DNA of 48,227 nt from a bacterium (GTDB lineage Bacteria > SZUA-79 > Acidulodesulfobacterales > Acidulodesulfobacteraceae), in NCBI GenBank assembly GCA_021822625.1, contig JAKAQK010000002.1, positions 1 through 48,227 of the forward strand, read 5' to 3'. Each line of letters begins with the position of its first letter. Position 1 is the first letter of the stretch. A model generated the notes under the pieces. It did no database searches. It had not been told where the DNA came from and was given only the letters and a program-made list of their open reading frames with translations. Both the position numbers and the translations under genes were made by a program. Of the stretch, positions 40,731-48,227 are shown one piece after another.

Positions 40731-42167
40731 TTAATAATTAATACGCACTGCCCTCAAAAATATAATTTTTATCGGCGTTCCTTCCGGTAATGTAATGGTT
40801 GTCTGCTGCGCTGAAGATGCCATTGAATCTAAACCGTTTTGAGCCTGATTTAATTCATTCTGTGCAACATTTTGTCTTATCTGGTTTTGAAAGGTATAAG
40901 GATTTGAAGAATTTACGGCAGAACCTCCCCCCGCAAACATTGCGGCTGCTCCCACAACTCCCTGAGCTAACGACGTTAGCGCATTCGTTGCATAATGATG
41001 ATGAACATTCCCCCTTACGCCTCCCGAGCCGTTAGGCATCATAGCTATAGCGTCGATATTTAGCGATGAACCGTTTAATTTTATTATTCTGTTAAAATGT
41101 ATATTAAGTCTGTTTATAGAATGTTTTATGCTGACCATACCGAAAAATTTATCGCCTTTTTTTAAAAACTGTTTATTTTTGTAATAATATGTATTTGATA
41201 AAATTGCTATTACCGGAACCTCTGTGTTATATGAAAATATCTTATATTTTATATAGGCGTTAACGACTGTTCCTATGGGTATCGCCGCTTTTATCGAATT
41301 ATTCAGGGGATTTTTATAATTAATGTTTCCTTCTTCTTTTTTTTGATAAAAGTTAAAATTGCCGGTCGTTATATTATTTTTAAACCGTTTATTTTCTTTC
41401 AATCCTCTTTCGCTATTTAAAATTAATTTTTCATAACTTTGTTTAATAAAAACTACTATTTTTTTATTTATAGGCAATAAATTTTTTTTGCCTGCTTTAT
41501 TTTTATTTTGCCGATATTCATTATTTTTCAATTTTTTTAACATTTCCATTTCTCTATAAAATTTTTTATTGAATTTTCCGTTATGTTCAGCCGGTTTATT
41601 TGTTTTATTCCTTGAACCGTAATTAAAGATACGCGGAGAAAATCTTTTTTTATAATTGATAATTTTATTTTTATACTCGGTTGCTTTCCCTGTTTTATTA
41701 TTATGATTAACTTCATACTTGTTAAAATATAAAAATTTAAACATAATAAAAAGTACTATAATTATCCCTGCTACAATTATTATTCCATTAAATGATTTTA
41801 AAAATGTAAATTTGCCGCTTTTATTTTTTAAATCCGGCGTAGAATTATATATATTATTATCTTCCGTTTTAATTGTATCTTGAGCTGCCGAACCTTCAGG
41901 CATTTCTTCTGACGATATATATTGTTCATTAACCTCTGCGGCATCTTCGTCTGTTAAACCCCGAGCCCCCGATATATTATTACGTTTATTATTGATATTT
42001 TCTGAATTGACGTAATTATTGTACTCATCGTAATGATTGTCATAATTATTATCATTGCCGTCGTCATTATAATTATCGTCAAATTGCTTATTTTCTGTGT
42101 TCTGCTCCTCTTCATAATCTATCTGTTCCTCGGAGATAACGTGAGGGTTTTTTAATTCATTGTCCAT
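40731..42167 (-). CDS. VirB10/TraB-like T4SS scaffold protein
   Basis: 478 residues. Acidic, Asn/Asp-rich cytoplasmic start (about 1-118), one transmembrane segment (about 124-145, IIIVAGIIIVLFIMFKFLYF), a long basic Lys/Asn linker, then a conserved C-terminal domain with AIPIGTVVNAYIKYKIFSYN, FLKKGDKFFGMVS, MPNGSGGVRGNVHHHY, a Gly/Ala-rich hydrophobic hairpin (LAQGVVGAAAMFAGGG, the likely outer-membrane antenna) and TITLPEGTPIKIIFL. These are VirB10/TrbI/TraB features. The linker is Lys/Asn-rich where the family is usually Pro-rich. It follows the VirB8 gene by 8 bp. Confidence 0.85.
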   Translation of the reverse strand: MDNELKNPHVISEEQIDYEEEQNTENKQFDDNYNDDGNDNNYDNHYDEYNNYVNSENINNKRNNISGARGLTDEDAAEVNEQYISSEEMPEGSAAQDTIKTEDNNIYNSTPDLKNKSGKFTFLKSFNGIIIVAGIIIVLFIMFKFLYFNKYEVNHNNKTGKATEYKNKIINYKKRFSPRIFNYGSRNKTNKPAEHNGKFNKKFYREMEMLKKLKNNEYRQNKNKAGKKNLLPINKKIVVFIKQSYEKLILNSERGLKENKRFKNNITTGNFNFYQKKEEGNINYKNPLNNSIKAAIPIGTVVNAYIKYKIFSYNTEVPVIAILSNTYYYKNKQFLKKGDKFFGMVSIKHSINRLNIHFNRIIKLNGSSLNIDAIAMMPNGSGGVRGNVHHHYATNALTSLAQGVVGAAAMFAGGGSAVNSSNPYTFQNQIRQNVAQNELNQAQNGLDSMASSAQQTTITLPEGTPIKIIFLRAVRINY

Positions 42168-42175
42168 TTTTATTA

Positions 42176-42820
42176 TTATGCCCCGCCTAATTTTAAAGTA
42201 TTGAAATATACTACTTCTAAACCAAAAGGATATTGGATACTCCTTTTTACCCTTTGTAATATTAACTTATCTTCGTAAGCGGCTCTGCTTTCAACATTTG
42301 AGTTTGAATTGGATATTACCGTTCTTATTATGTAAAGCTTTAACTCATCGTGATTCACCGTCTGCCTTGTAAGTTTAATCTTCTTATATTTAATCACGGA
42401 AGAAACATTCGCCTTTTCCATATGTTGTATAAACTTTTCCCTTATAATCATTTTTAGCGTATTTTCTCCATAAGATTTGCTCATTTTATTTAATGCTCTT
42501 GAAAGCTGTGTTTTAATAGTTATAGAATTAAATCCGGTAAATTCTCTAATAAATGTTTTTGAAAAATAGACTATTTCACCCATGCCGACCCTGTTATTAA
42601 ACGGCAAATCTCTTAATATCTTTGCGCTGCCTGCTTCAGAAACCCTTATAACGACCGGAACTCTGTTTATTTTATAAGTAAAATAAGCAGTAAAAAGAGC
42701 AATAGAAGCAATTACGGTCATCAATACTATTACAATTTTTAAAGTAGTATTCTGGGCATTCAAATCGCCCCATATTTCATAAAATAATCTATTTTCGTTT
42801 TTTTTATTATCAAGATACAA
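42176..42820 (-). CDS. VirB8/TraE-like inner-membrane T4SS protein
   Basis: 214 residues: short cytoplasmic start with NRLFYEIWGDLNAQNTTLKI, a single transmembrane helix (about 28-49), and a periplasmic domain with VVIRVSEAGSAKILRDL, ready to compare with TraE of the F-type branch. Known role: bitopic assembly factor linking inner-membrane and core complexes. Start TTG 42820 overlaps the VirB6 stop by 11 bases and has GGGGA about 7 bases upstream, so translation is coupled. The assignment rests on size, topology and position between VirB6 and VirB10 as well as the family-like N-terminal half. Confidence 0.75.
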   Translation of the reverse strand: MYLDNKKNENRLFYEIWGDLNAQNTTLKIVIVLMTVIASIALFTAYFTYKINRVPVVIRVSEAGSAKILRDLPFNNRVGMGEIVYFSKTFIREFTGFNSITIKTQLSRALNKMSKSYGENTLKMIIREKFIQHMEKANVSSVIKYKKIKLTRQTVNHDELKLYIIRTVISNSNSNVESRAAYEDKLILQRVKRSIQYPFGLEVVYFNTLKLGGA

Positions 42821-43940
42821 TTGCTTTCCCCGCCGCTGTTATAGTTTGTTTTATACTGGAATGGTACCTGTCGCCTAACCCGTCGAAAATTTTTCCTACT
42901 AAAAATGGCACTGAAACCGAAATTGATATCATTACTACAAAAATAACAATGTCTTCCGCAAAAGTAAATAATCCTAATATTTGACCTAATCCTGTTCCTG
43001 TCGATTCCATATTTACGGACATTATTTTTCCTAACATAGTAAAAAAGATTAATTGCTCAAGACCGGCCATTACACCCCAGAATGAAATCTCGACAAAGAG
43101 TTTTAACCATTTTGAAAAAACCCCTTTAGTATACGGTATTGTTTCAAATCCTATAATTATCGGAAATATTGAAAATAGCAATCCTAGTATAACAAGCTGT
43201 ATTAATGCCATAAAAAGCTGAATTCCAACATATAAGATATTAAAAATAAACCAAAATATTCCCATTAGAACTGCCCCCGTCAGCGCATGCAGCGCACCTG
43301 CAAACCACGACACCGGATTAAGATTCCATCCTTTTTGCACAGAAGCTGTTCCATTTGATGATATTGTAGGCAGCGATACCGAATGAAGACTTTTAACAAT
43401 TGATGAATTTATCTGCGACACATTTTGACCTATGCTGTATATATTTAATTTAATAATATAAAGCTGAATTTTATCGGCTAATGATAAAATATCCTGGGCA
43501 AAATTTGATAAACCGGCTGACTTCCAAGATAAAAAACCGGCAGCAATTAAAGCGGTTTTAAGGAATAGACCATAGTAATTTGCCGATTGTCCGGTTAATT
43601 CTAATTTATAAGATTCCCATAACGAAAATATAATACCGGAAGCAAATAAAAAATAGAAAAGATAAGTCGTAAGCTGTACAAGACTTGAGTTTTTATTCAG
43701 CGCATCGGGAATAGAATCTATCGATAGAATAGTTAAATCTTCACCGTTATTTAATTTTGAAATAGACAGCGATGACGAATTCAACTTGGAACTGTTTAAA
43801 TCAGAGTTAGAATTAGAAACCGAACCTGCCGTCGAACTGCCGCTTGCCGTCGAAGCCATTGCGCTTCCGATATTTAAAAAATCTGCCGCAAAAAGACATA
43901 CGGCGGCAAACATGAAAATTAAAATATATTTTTTTATCAT
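42810..43940 (-). CDS. VirB6/TrbL-like polytopic T4SS membrane protein
   Basis: 376 residues. N-terminal signal-like segment (MIKKYILIFMFAAVCLFAAD), a Ser/Asn-rich stretch, then about six transmembrane segments, e.g. LTTYLFYFLFASGIIFSLW, ALIAAGFLSW, GIFWFIFNILYVGIQLFM, LVILGLLFSIFPIIIGF and DIVIFVVMISISVSVPFLVG. A conserved-type loop Trp appears in FSKWLKLFVEISFWGVMAGL. This topology and its place before VirB8 fit VirB6/TrbL, the inner-membrane channel component. It is preceded by a 285-bp gap with an inverted repeat. Confidence 0.75.
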   Translation of the reverse strand: MIKKYILIFMFAAVCLFAADFLNIGSAMASTASGSSTAGSVSNSNSDLNSSKLNSSSLSISKLNNGEDLTILSIDSIPDALNKNSSLVQLTTYLFYFLFASGIIFSLWESYKLELTGQSANYYGLFLKTALIAAGFLSWKSAGLSNFAQDILSLADKIQLYIIKLNIYSIGQNVSQINSSIVKSLHSVSLPTISSNGTASVQKGWNLNPVSWFAGALHALTGAVLMGIFWFIFNILYVGIQLFMALIQLVILGLLFSIFPIIIGFETIPYTKGVFSKWLKLFVEISFWGVMAGLEQLIFFTMLGKIMSVNMESTGTGLGQILGLFTFAEDIVIFVVMISISVSVPFLVGKIFDGLGDRYHSSIKQTITAAGKAIVS

Positions 43941-44091
43941 AATATTTTCTAATAGTTATTGTTTTGTTTATATTAATGCAGATATTAAATAATTCTATTC
44001 ACTCTTCAGCCGTATTAAATCTTAGATTGAAATTTTCATAAGTTTATTAATTTATTAAGTTATATTTCAAATTAATTCCGTTTCCGTATAT

Positions 44092-44140
44092 CGGCAAAAT
44101 ATTTAATGTCAAATTTCAAGAAACATGACTTGAATTGCCG
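44092..44140. repeat. Nested inverted repeat in the gap before the VirB6 gene
   Basis: CGGCAA (44092-44097) pairs with TTGCCG (44135-44140), and inside it TTCAAG (44115-44120) pairs with CTTGAA (44129-44134), leaving an 8-base loop and a one-sided 17-base bulge. It lies in the 285-bp gene-free interval 43941-44225, the only long gap within the secretion operon. It could attenuate, terminate or stabilise the transcript. No T-run follows on the minus strand. Confidence 0.45.
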
Positions 44141-44225
44141 CTTATTGTTTATAATTTTAATATTTACGCGTTTTACTGCTTAGAGTTTTTATGTTCATTT
44201 TGAGATTTACAATTTTATAATAATT

Positions 44226-45383
44226 TTATAATGTAGTATCATCATAAAAATTTAAATTCGGATTATTGCTATTTTGCTCCGTAAGTGAAGCGCCTATATG
44301 CTCTTTTTTTATTTCCGAGGCGGATTTAGACAATTCAAGCTGCTTAAGCTGACTTTCAATGTATCCCATATTCTTCAAATTAGCCGCATTTTCCTCTGCT
44401 ATTAATGTCAGCACCGAACTTTGGTAAGTATAGTAATTGCTGCTGTTTCCCAGAGCGCCGCCGGCAATTTCGTTTTCAAATTCATCCCCTTCCAATTCGG
44501 CTTTGTGCGCTCTTGCAGATGATATACCGGCATTATAAATATCAGATGCGGCAACATTGCTTTCAAATCCGTTTACGTAATCCATGCAATTTTGAGCCGC
44601 CGTGCCATAATCAGCGCTGCCGGAAGCGCCTCCGCCGTTTGTTATTGTTAAATCCTGCCGGCAATTATAATTTATAGAATTATCCGGTACCGCAGCGGTT
44701 ACGCCGTTAGAATTTAATATTAATGAATTTGCAAGATTCTGCGCTTTTCCGGCTAAGTTTTCTTTGCTCTGTGATTCTCCGGAAACTATTTGCCGTATGC
44801 CGCCGTAAGACGTATTTTGTAATGAATCAAATGCGTTATCTTCTGAATTGATATTATCTTCTATTGAAGCGGCAGGTTCAGCATTAACCGAAACGTCATT
44901 TGTCGTTAATTCCTGGGGTATCTGGTTAAATGCGCTTTTAATCCGGCTGTTTAAACTATTTAAATTATTAATGGTATTTGGAACGGAATCGGCTATATGC
45001 GTTAATTTATCATAATTTATAATGATATTCTGCTCCGCTTCCTGCATTTCCGATTCCGCAGCTGTAAGAGATTCAAATGATTGAAGCGCCTGTCCTATTC
45101 CAATTCCGGGGGTTGCAACCGGCATACCTGCAGATTGAGCGGAAGACGCGGCATTTCCGACCGTAGTCATTACGCCTGAAGCGGCAGAAGCAACTGAATT
45201 AATCTGGCTTGTGATTAAACTCATATCGGGCAGCGGCAAACCTAACGCATAGGCTGTCTGGACACAGATATATCCCGACAAGACAATGACGGAAACCGAT
45301 AATGCAATCTTCTTAGAATTTGATTTTAAATTTTTAAAATTTCCGTTAAAAATTTTCTTATGATTTATAAAATCCGTAAACAT
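44226..45383 (-). CDS. Exported helical VirB5-like T4SS protein
   Basis: 385 residues. A long polar start (1-25) precedes a hydrophobic export segment (about 26-45, ALSVSVIVLSGYICVQTAYA) with likely cleavage near YALG. The mature protein is Ala/Ser/Asn-rich and mostly helical, with two Cys (in NYNCRQD and AQNCMDYV) that could form a disulphide. Between VirB4 and VirB6 genes the expected component is VirB5/TrbJ, a pilus-tip adhesin-like protein, and composition agrees, but no definite motif was seen. ATG 45383 has a perfect GGAGGT at 8-base spacing. The start region, including this site and about 17 codons, is duplicated upstream. Confidence 0.65.
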   Translation of the reverse strand: MFTDFINHKKIFNGNFKNLKSNSKKIALSVSVIVLSGYICVQTAYALGLPLPDMSLITSQINSVASAASGVMTTVGNAASSAQSAGMPVATPGIGIGQALQSFESLTAAESEMQEAEQNIIINYDKLTHIADSVPNTINNLNSLNSRIKSAFNQIPQELTTNDVSVNAEPAASIEDNINSEDNAFDSLQNTSYGGIRQIVSGESQSKENLAGKAQNLANSLILNSNGVTAAVPDNSINYNCRQDLTITNGGGASGSADYGTAAQNCMDYVNGFESNVAASDIYNAGISSARAHKAELEGDEFENEIAGGALGNSSNYYTYQSSVLTLIAEENAANLKNMGYIESQLKQLELSKSASEIKKEHIGASLTEQNSNNPNLNFYDDTTL

Positions 45384-45391
45384 AAACAGAT

Positions 45392-45397
45392 ACCTCC
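45392..45397 (-). promoter_or_regulatory. Perfect Shine-Dalgarno of the VirB5-like gene
   Basis: GGAGGT on the minus strand, 8 bases before ATG 45383. It is among the strongest ribosome sites in a window where most genes have weak ones, and it is repeated at 45507-45512 in front of the leader ORF. Confidence 0.85.
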
Positions 45398-45435
45398 TAA
45401 TTTATATTAGTTGAGTTTTAGTTAGAATTTAACAT

Positions 45436-45498
45436 TTAATCTAAAATTTTAAAATTTCCGTTAAAAATTTTCTTATGATTTATAAAATCCGTAAACAT
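45436..45498 (-). CDS. Duplicated leader ORF, 20 codons
   Basis: Encoded by repeat copy 2: reads MFTDFINHKKIFNGNFKILD then TAA. The first 17 residues equal the start of the VirB5-like protein, which goes on as NLKSNSKK into its signal segment. It has GGAGGT (45507-45512 on the complement) at the same 8-base spacing as the real gene, so translation is expected if transcribed. It may be a by-product of duplication or act as an upstream ORF. Confidence 0.5.
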   Translation of the reverse strand: MFTDFINHKKIFNGNFKILD

Positions 45499-45550
45499 AA
45501 ACAGATACCTCCTAATTTATATTAGTTGAGTTTTAGTTAGAATTTAACAT

Positions 45551-45613
45551 TTAATCTAAATTTTTAAAATTTCCGTTAAAAATTTTCTTATGATTTATAA
45601 ACTTTGCAAACAT
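45551..45613 (-). CDS. Diverged leader ORF from partial repeat copy 3
   Basis: Reads MFAKFINHKKIFNGNFKNLD then TAA. Sixteen of the first 18 residues equal the VirB5-like start. The ribosome site is weak: GCAGGT lies far upstream and nothing good sits within 5-12 bases. It is 35 bp downstream of the VirB4 stop. Probably a decaying copy. Confidence 0.35.
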   Translation of the reverse strand: MFAKFINHKKIFNGNFKNLD

Positions 45614-45648
45614 TACGTTAGTTAATAGATTAATAGATACCTGCAAAT

Positions 45649-48216
45649 TTATTTTAAACTATACGGACCGTTTGGATATTCTGATGCTAAAATTTCTAGT
45701 TTTTCTCTTAAAGTTTTGTCCGGATATTGAGCCGATATTTTGTTTTCCAGCTCTTCATCTTCCGATGATTTACAATATAGCCAGTATTCAAAAGGGTCAG
45801 GCTTGTTCATTATAACCGCCGCATCTTTTCCAAACTTTAAAAAATATTCCGCATAATGTCCTTTAACCACTTTCAGATTTTTTACCGTTTCAATTTCTTT
45901 TTTACTTAATCCGCAAATCCTCAAATCATCCGGAGAAACTTCTGCGTCAAGTTGACAGAATATTTTAACGGTAGAATTTTCAATTATACTTTTACCGGCA
46001 TTTCCGGTCTTTAAAAGATCTGACGGTTCCTGAGTTATACTCCATACCAACGATCCCCATTTTGCCGAAGTTTTATATAAATGCATAATTAACTCCGCTA
46101 TTTTAGGATCATTCATAAATTCCCAGCATTCATCGTAAAAGAAAAATACCTTGGCATTTTTGTCATACATCTTTTTAAAAGATAAATTTTTTATTACGGC
46201 AAAGACTATTTTCTGTAAATCTTCATGTCCTTTTAGTTTTTGCAGGTCAAAAATAACTATTTTATTGTCAATGTTTAGACCGCCTTTTCTGTTTAGCAGG
46301 ATGCTATACGGAGAACTTATATCCGTCCATTGAAAAAGATTTTTACCCATTTCCATAGCCCTTCTTTTATCTTCTGCATCTCTTGCCTCATTATAATTAA
46401 ATAAAACATTATTAATATCGGAAATAATCGGCATGTCATTTTCATCTTTAATATAATCGTATGATGCCTGTATTGCCCTTGCTATAATAGTTTTATCATT
46501 TGGCGACAGGCTTTTGTCAGGTTCAGCCATAATACCTACTATACCTATTAAAAAAACCATAATATCCGGATTAAATATTTCCTCCCCGTTAATATGTTTA
46601 ATAACATGCTTTTTTGGAGGAAAAGGGTTTAAAGAGTATGTGCCGTCCATATCAATTTCAAAATAGTCTCCGTCAAAAAGCCTGCAAAATTTTTTGTATG
46701 TGCCTCCTATATCAACACCGATGATATGATAGTTATCGCCCGATAAAAAAAAGTTAGATAAAAATCCATTCAGCATAAACCCTTTGCCGCTTCTAGTTTT
46801 TCCAAAAATGACGCCATGTTTTGACGGCAATCTGTTATTATATAAATCTAAACTGACCGGCTCCGACCTGTTGTTTTTTAACGGTATGGAGCAATTTTCA
46901 GTTCCTCGAAATCCTTTATGCAGCGGAAAAAATGAAGCCGCCGCAGGGGAAAGCAGCGTTTTAAACCTTCTGTTAAAAAAAGACTGCCCGGGAAAAAATG
47001 ATAAAAATAGATTATGATGCTCCATATTGTCTATTATTCCTTCCATAAAATTAAAATCTTTAAAGGATTGCAGAATTTTCAAAGACATATAGTCCAATTC
47101 ACGTAAATTTTTAGATTTTATCCTAGCGCATAAAGATATATTGACGGCTTTTTTTTGGAGCTTTGATATTTCAACTAAAAAATCATCCATCTGGGACGTT
47201 ATATTTGTCCCTTTATGGTCAACATAGCCGCCGTTGACGGCATCCGTTAAACTTGCTTTAATATTTCTTTCAGACTGGATTTTATTAATTATTTTTTCCT
47301 GCTCGGGTATATTAAAAGAAACCTGAATGTCGTACGGAAAAAATTTTTTTATATCGTTAGATTCTAAATTAAGTATTTTTGCTATGCCGAATGAATCCGT
47401 CTGCGATGGAAGTTTATGCATATTAATAAATTTAAAGTAATAGCCGTCAACGTAAAAGTATTCTTTATTTATTTCTGCAGGCGAAAATATTAGAGAACTT
47501 CTGAACGTGGCTTCGTTTATTATATTGTTATAAAATGGAGCGTTAATATGCAGAGCTCTTTTAGGATTAAGTTCATTATAAAAATAATTAACCAATTCCT
47601 GATTGGACATTCTTTTTATTTTTATATTTAACCTTGCAGAGAAAAAACTTAAGTTATTTTCAATATTTTCCATTTTTTTCAACATATCTCCAAACTCCTT
47701 CTCTGCCCGGTCTCTTGAGTTTTTATTCAGCGCATCTTTTGGCTTAATCGTCATCAAATTGGCTGCAAATTGAGCTAATTTTGAAAATAAATTTATATTA
47801 TTGACGGTGCCCGGTCTGAAACCGGATATTGTGCAAAAAAGAAATATATCTATTTTTTTAATCAATTCTGTATGCAGGGATTTAATTTTTTTTTCTTTTA
47901 TAAATAAATATTTTTTCGGAGGATGCGAATTCTTTGTATAATTTGATATAAAATCTTCATCAGAATCTGATATTTTATATATCCATTGAAGCGAAATATC
48001 TTCGTTTAATAAATTTAATAAAATGTCGTTAATATAGGCGGTGTCGTTAATTATTTCATCGTTTGCAAGAAAATAATCAAATCCCTGTACGGCGAATCCT
48101 ACGGTCAACGAACCGTCTATGCCTACAATAGTATCTTTAAATATGCTTAATAGATTGATATAATTATTTAAAGAATCAGATTGATTTTGTTTTTTTAAAA
48201 TATTATTTATTAACAT
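45649..48216 (-). CDS. VirB4/TraC-like type IV secretion ATPase
   Basis: 855 residues. The N-terminal half resembles TraC/VirB4 (SIFKDTIVGIDGSLTVGFAV, then a long helical region). The C-terminal ATPase has Walker A GVIFGKTRSGKGFML near residue 474, IIGVDIGGTYKKFCRLFDGD, MDGTYSLNPFPP, Walker B KVFFFYDECWEFMNDPKIAE, and LVWSITQEPSDLL. The P-loop has Gly after the Lys (GKG) where VirB4 proteins usually have Ser/Thr; GKG is commoner in VirD4-type ATPases. Known role: energising pilus assembly at the inner membrane. ATG 48216 lies 11 bases from the window edge, so the operon continues upstream unseen. Confidence 0.9.
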   Translation of the reverse strand: MLINNILKKQNQSDSLNNYINLLSIFKDTIVGIDGSLTVGFAVQGFDYFLANDEIINDTAYINDILLNLLNEDISLQWIYKISDSDEDFISNYTKNSHPPKKYLFIKEKKIKSLHTELIKKIDIFLFCTISGFRPGTVNNINLFSKLAQFAANLMTIKPKDALNKNSRDRAEKEFGDMLKKMENIENNLSFFSARLNIKIKRMSNQELVNYFYNELNPKRALHINAPFYNNIINEATFRSSLIFSPAEINKEYFYVDGYYFKFINMHKLPSQTDSFGIAKILNLESNDIKKFFPYDIQVSFNIPEQEKIINKIQSERNIKASLTDAVNGGYVDHKGTNITSQMDDFLVEISKLQKKAVNISLCARIKSKNLRELDYMSLKILQSFKDFNFMEGIIDNMEHHNLFLSFFPGQSFFNRRFKTLLSPAAASFFPLHKGFRGTENCSIPLKNNRSEPVSLDLYNNRLPSKHGVIFGKTRSGKGFMLNGFLSNFFLSGDNYHIIGVDIGGTYKKFCRLFDGDYFEIDMDGTYSLNPFPPKKHVIKHINGEEIFNPDIMVFLIGIVGIMAEPDKSLSPNDKTIIARAIQASYDYIKDENDMPIISDINNVLFNYNEARDAEDKRRAMEMGKNLFQWTDISSPYSILLNRKGGLNIDNKIVIFDLQKLKGHEDLQKIVFAVIKNLSFKKMYDKNAKVFFFYDECWEFMNDPKIAELIMHLYKTSAKWGSLVWSITQEPSDLLKTGNAGKSIIENSTVKIFCQLDAEVSPDDLRICGLSKKEIETVKNLKVVKGHYAEYFLKFGKDAAVIMNKPDPFEYWLYCKSSEDEELENKISAQYPDKTLREKLEILASEYPNGPYSLK

Positions 48217-48227
48217 ATTTTATGCTT

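Larger units (their letters stand above)
45329..45601 (-). repeat. 115-bp direct repeat (two full copies, one partial) covering the VirB5-like gene start
   Basis: Copy 1 is about 45329-45443, copy 2 about 45444-45558 and partial copy 3 about 45559-45601. Copies 1 and 2 are almost identical, offset 115 bp, and each contains ribosome site, ATG and first codons; CAT/ACCTCC pairs on the + strand are at 45381/45392 and 45496/45507. Copy 3 keeps the coding part but its upstream sequence diverges (ACCTGC at 45638). Confidence 0.92.

Noticed and set aside
45329-45601. CRISPR array or insertion-sequence ends
   Set aside because: The 115-bp units are directly contiguous and coding at their 3' part; no spacers, transposase or inverted termini.

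Overview
This is an AT-rich bacterial chromosome segment. Intergenic DNA is often close to pure A/T, and the proteins are rich in Lys, Asn and Ile. It comes from a Gram-negative, flagellated organism: there is a flagellar FliI ATPase, a FlgJ-like rod-binding/transglycosylase protein, a DksA protein, a VirB-type secretion system, and menaquinone synthesis by the futalosine route (MqnC). The gene content (TIGR03960-type radical SAM fusion, M50 protease next to scpA, GH57 enzyme, hybrid kinases) resembles deltaproteobacterial-type lineages. A low-GC group such as the acid-mine-drainage Acidulodesulfobacteria/SZUA-79 lineage would fit, but that placement is inference only. A genome-wide habit is visible: Asn-rich low-complexity tracts are inserted in otherwise conserved enzymes.

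Layout. 342-13099 (mostly +): FlgJ/SLT fusion, S49 peptidase, a structured RNA candidate, fliI, mqnC, dksA and glgA. A two-component/c-di-GMP set follows: an HD-GYP response regulator, a very large hybrid kinase with a Rossmann-like N-terminus and a degenerate GGDEF domain, and a single-domain receiver. A YbgC-like thioesterase closes this block. 13105-14418 (-) is cbiB. 14890-15798 (+) is an atypical DnaJ-like protein. 15990-17239 is a small defence/toxin-antitoxin-like island, with an AbiEii-type nucleotidyltransferase, a putative partner, a duplicated 3' tail and a gene remnant. 17298-29185 (-) is mainly housekeeping: GH57, a TPR anchor protein, PHP hydrolase, miaB, HU/IHF, priA, radical SAM/SPASM, tRNA-Ala(CGC) on the + strand, and hemL. 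29205-32045 (-) is the TIGR03960-type radical SAM protein. 32184-34042 (+) is site-2 protease and scpA. 34087-35456 (-) is an rluB-like gene overlapping an orphan RelE-like gene.

35509-48216 (-) is a compact type IV secretion cluster that runs out of the window at its upstream end. In transcription order it holds VirB4/TraC, a VirB5-like exported protein, VirB6, VirB8/TraE, VirB10/TraB, a MoxR/RavA-type AAA+ ATPase, VirD4/TraD, a small membrane protein, VirB9/TraK and an exported protein of unknown function. No relaxase or VirB11 is seen here. Two features are unusual. One is the MoxR-type ATPase sitting between VirB10 and VirD4. The other is a 115-bp direct repeat in which the Shine-Dalgarno, start codon and first codons of the VirB5-like gene occur two to three times, making short leader ORFs upstream of the real gene.

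Limits: all calls are from reading sequence and motifs; no database or folding program was run.
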